A DNA stretch of 64,000 nucleotides from Longimycelium tulufanense. GTDB lineage: Bacteria; Actinomycetota; Actinomycetes; Mycobacteriales; Pseudonocardiaceae. Below, one piece after another: positions 63,478-64,000 of this stretch. The DNA lies in contig NZ_BMMK01000020.1 in the NCBI RefSeq assembly GCF_014645795.1, positions 49,594-113,593 on the forward strand. The letters are read 5' to 3'. Both the position numbers and the translations under genes were made by a program. The stretch's first letter is position 1. Every line of letters starts with the position of its first letter. The notes under the pieces are model-generated. The model was not told the origin of the DNA and made no database searches. It was given only the letters and a program-made list of their open reading frames with translations.

Positions 63478-63911
63478 ATGGGCGGGAGTTTCACCGTTTA
63501 TCACGACGGCCAGTTCTGGGTCGGCGTGCTCGAATTGCAGGAAGACGGCATACGGGCGGCCCGGCACGTTTTCGACGCCGAGCCGACGAACGCCGAGTTG
63601 CTCGAGTTCGCCACGGGTCGCGCGTTTCTCGCGGTCTCGGCGGCGGCACACGCGGCACCCCCGGTGTCAGCTGAGCAACGTGAACAGCAATGTCGTCGCA
63701 GCCGGGTCAATGCCAAGCGACTCGCCAAGCTCGCCACACGGGAACAGCGGGCGGGAGGACCGGGCACCGCATCCCAGCGGGGCCTGGCGGAGTTCCACGC
63801 ACAGCGGACCACAGCATCCAGCAGCGGCGCAAAGCAAACCGGGAGGCCGAGCGCGCGCACAAGCGTGCGATCGCTCGCGCCAAAGCCAAAGCCCGGCACC
63901 GGGGTCGGTGA
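63478..63911 (+). pseudogene. yjdF: YjdF (DUF2992) protein gene with a C-terminal frameshift
   Basis: YjdF proteins are small, basic, probably RNA-binding proteins of unknown function. From ATG 63478 (GGAGGT upstream) the frame reads MGGSFTVYHDGQFWVGVLE, then IRAARHVFDAEPTNAELLEF and VNAKRLAKLATREQR, which match the family. After TASQRGLAEFHAQR (about 63807) it degrades. The expected basic end, QQRRKANREAERAHKRAIAR to ARHRGR-stop at 63911, continues in another frame. A one-base loss or two-base gain near 63805-63830 explains it. It could also be a sequencing error. Confidence 0.7.
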
Positions 63912-64000
63912 GAGGCAACCAGGCGAGGCGGTGGCGGGGTGGGGGGTGTCTCTATGTCGGTTGTCAAGCGGCGGCTGGGGTGTTGTCGGGTTGGTGTGGC

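Noticed and set aside
63912..64000. TTGACA-like minus-strand text near the right edge
   Set aside because: No -10 box is visible at the proper distance and the gene it might serve is outside the window.

Overview
This is a high-GC actinobacterial chromosome segment, most likely from the Pseudonocardiaceae. GTG starts are common, many promoters look leaderless, and a WhiB regulator, coenzyme F420 genes and two LytR-CpsA-Psr (LCP) proteins are present. From memory of the family neighbourhoods, the backbone follows the Mycobacterium tuberculosis Rv3277-Rv3248c block (GtrA, purK, purE, fadE25, TIGR03089, LCP, rmlD, wbbL, manB/manC, fbiB, fbiA, whiB2, the Rv3259 family, DUF3499, pmm, SIS protein, manA, permease, sahH), with accessory genes inserted.

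Layout. 1-6.6 kb: the 5' part of a hisN-type phosphatase, a two-component system, a GtrA membrane protein, a very large ECF sigma factor carrying its own membrane and extracellular extension, and a degenerate GGDEF-like protein. 6.6-12.2 kb: purK, purE, an acyl-CoA dehydrogenase, an alpha/beta hydrolase, DoxX and a TIGR03089 protein. 12.3-28.6 kb: the cell-envelope sugar cluster, with two LCP ligases, rmlB, rmlD, six glycosyltransferases (one a GT2-GT4 fusion, one recognisable as WbbL) and mannose-1-phosphate guanylyltransferase. 28.6-33.7 kb: gene-poor DNA with a 3-methyladenine DNA glycosylase, a MatB-like malonyl-CoA synthetase and a Nudix hydrolase. 34-37.6 kb: fbiB, fbiA, an M50 protease and whiB2. 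37.8-46.6 kb: a giant GT2-membrane fusion, a metallopeptidase-family protein, DUF3499, then pmm, Trm112-like, SIS and manA, which supply GDP-mannose precursors.

46.7-51.5 kb: a solitary TnpB element with an intact RuvC triad has replaced the 5' end of a QueG-like iron-sulfur gene; a cation efflux protein and an amino-acid permease follow. 52.4-57.3 kb: a secreted beta-trefoil protein, the Sco-PCuAC-DyP copper/peroxidase operon and an aldo/keto reductase. 57.3-64 kb: a MutL-like activator behind a 21-codon leaderless leader ORF, a large membrane protein with a lipase motif, ahcY, and a frameshifted yjdF (DUF2992) gene at the right edge.

How the genes work together. PMM, ManA and the guanylyltransferase make GDP-mannose. 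RmlB and RmlD make dTDP-rhamnose. WbbL and the other glycosyltransferases consume nucleotide sugars to build the arabinogalactan linker and other surface glycans. The LCP proteins probably attach the finished polymers to peptidoglycan. Functions are inferred from motifs read by eye; no database search was run. No rRNA, tRNA or CRISPR array was seen.
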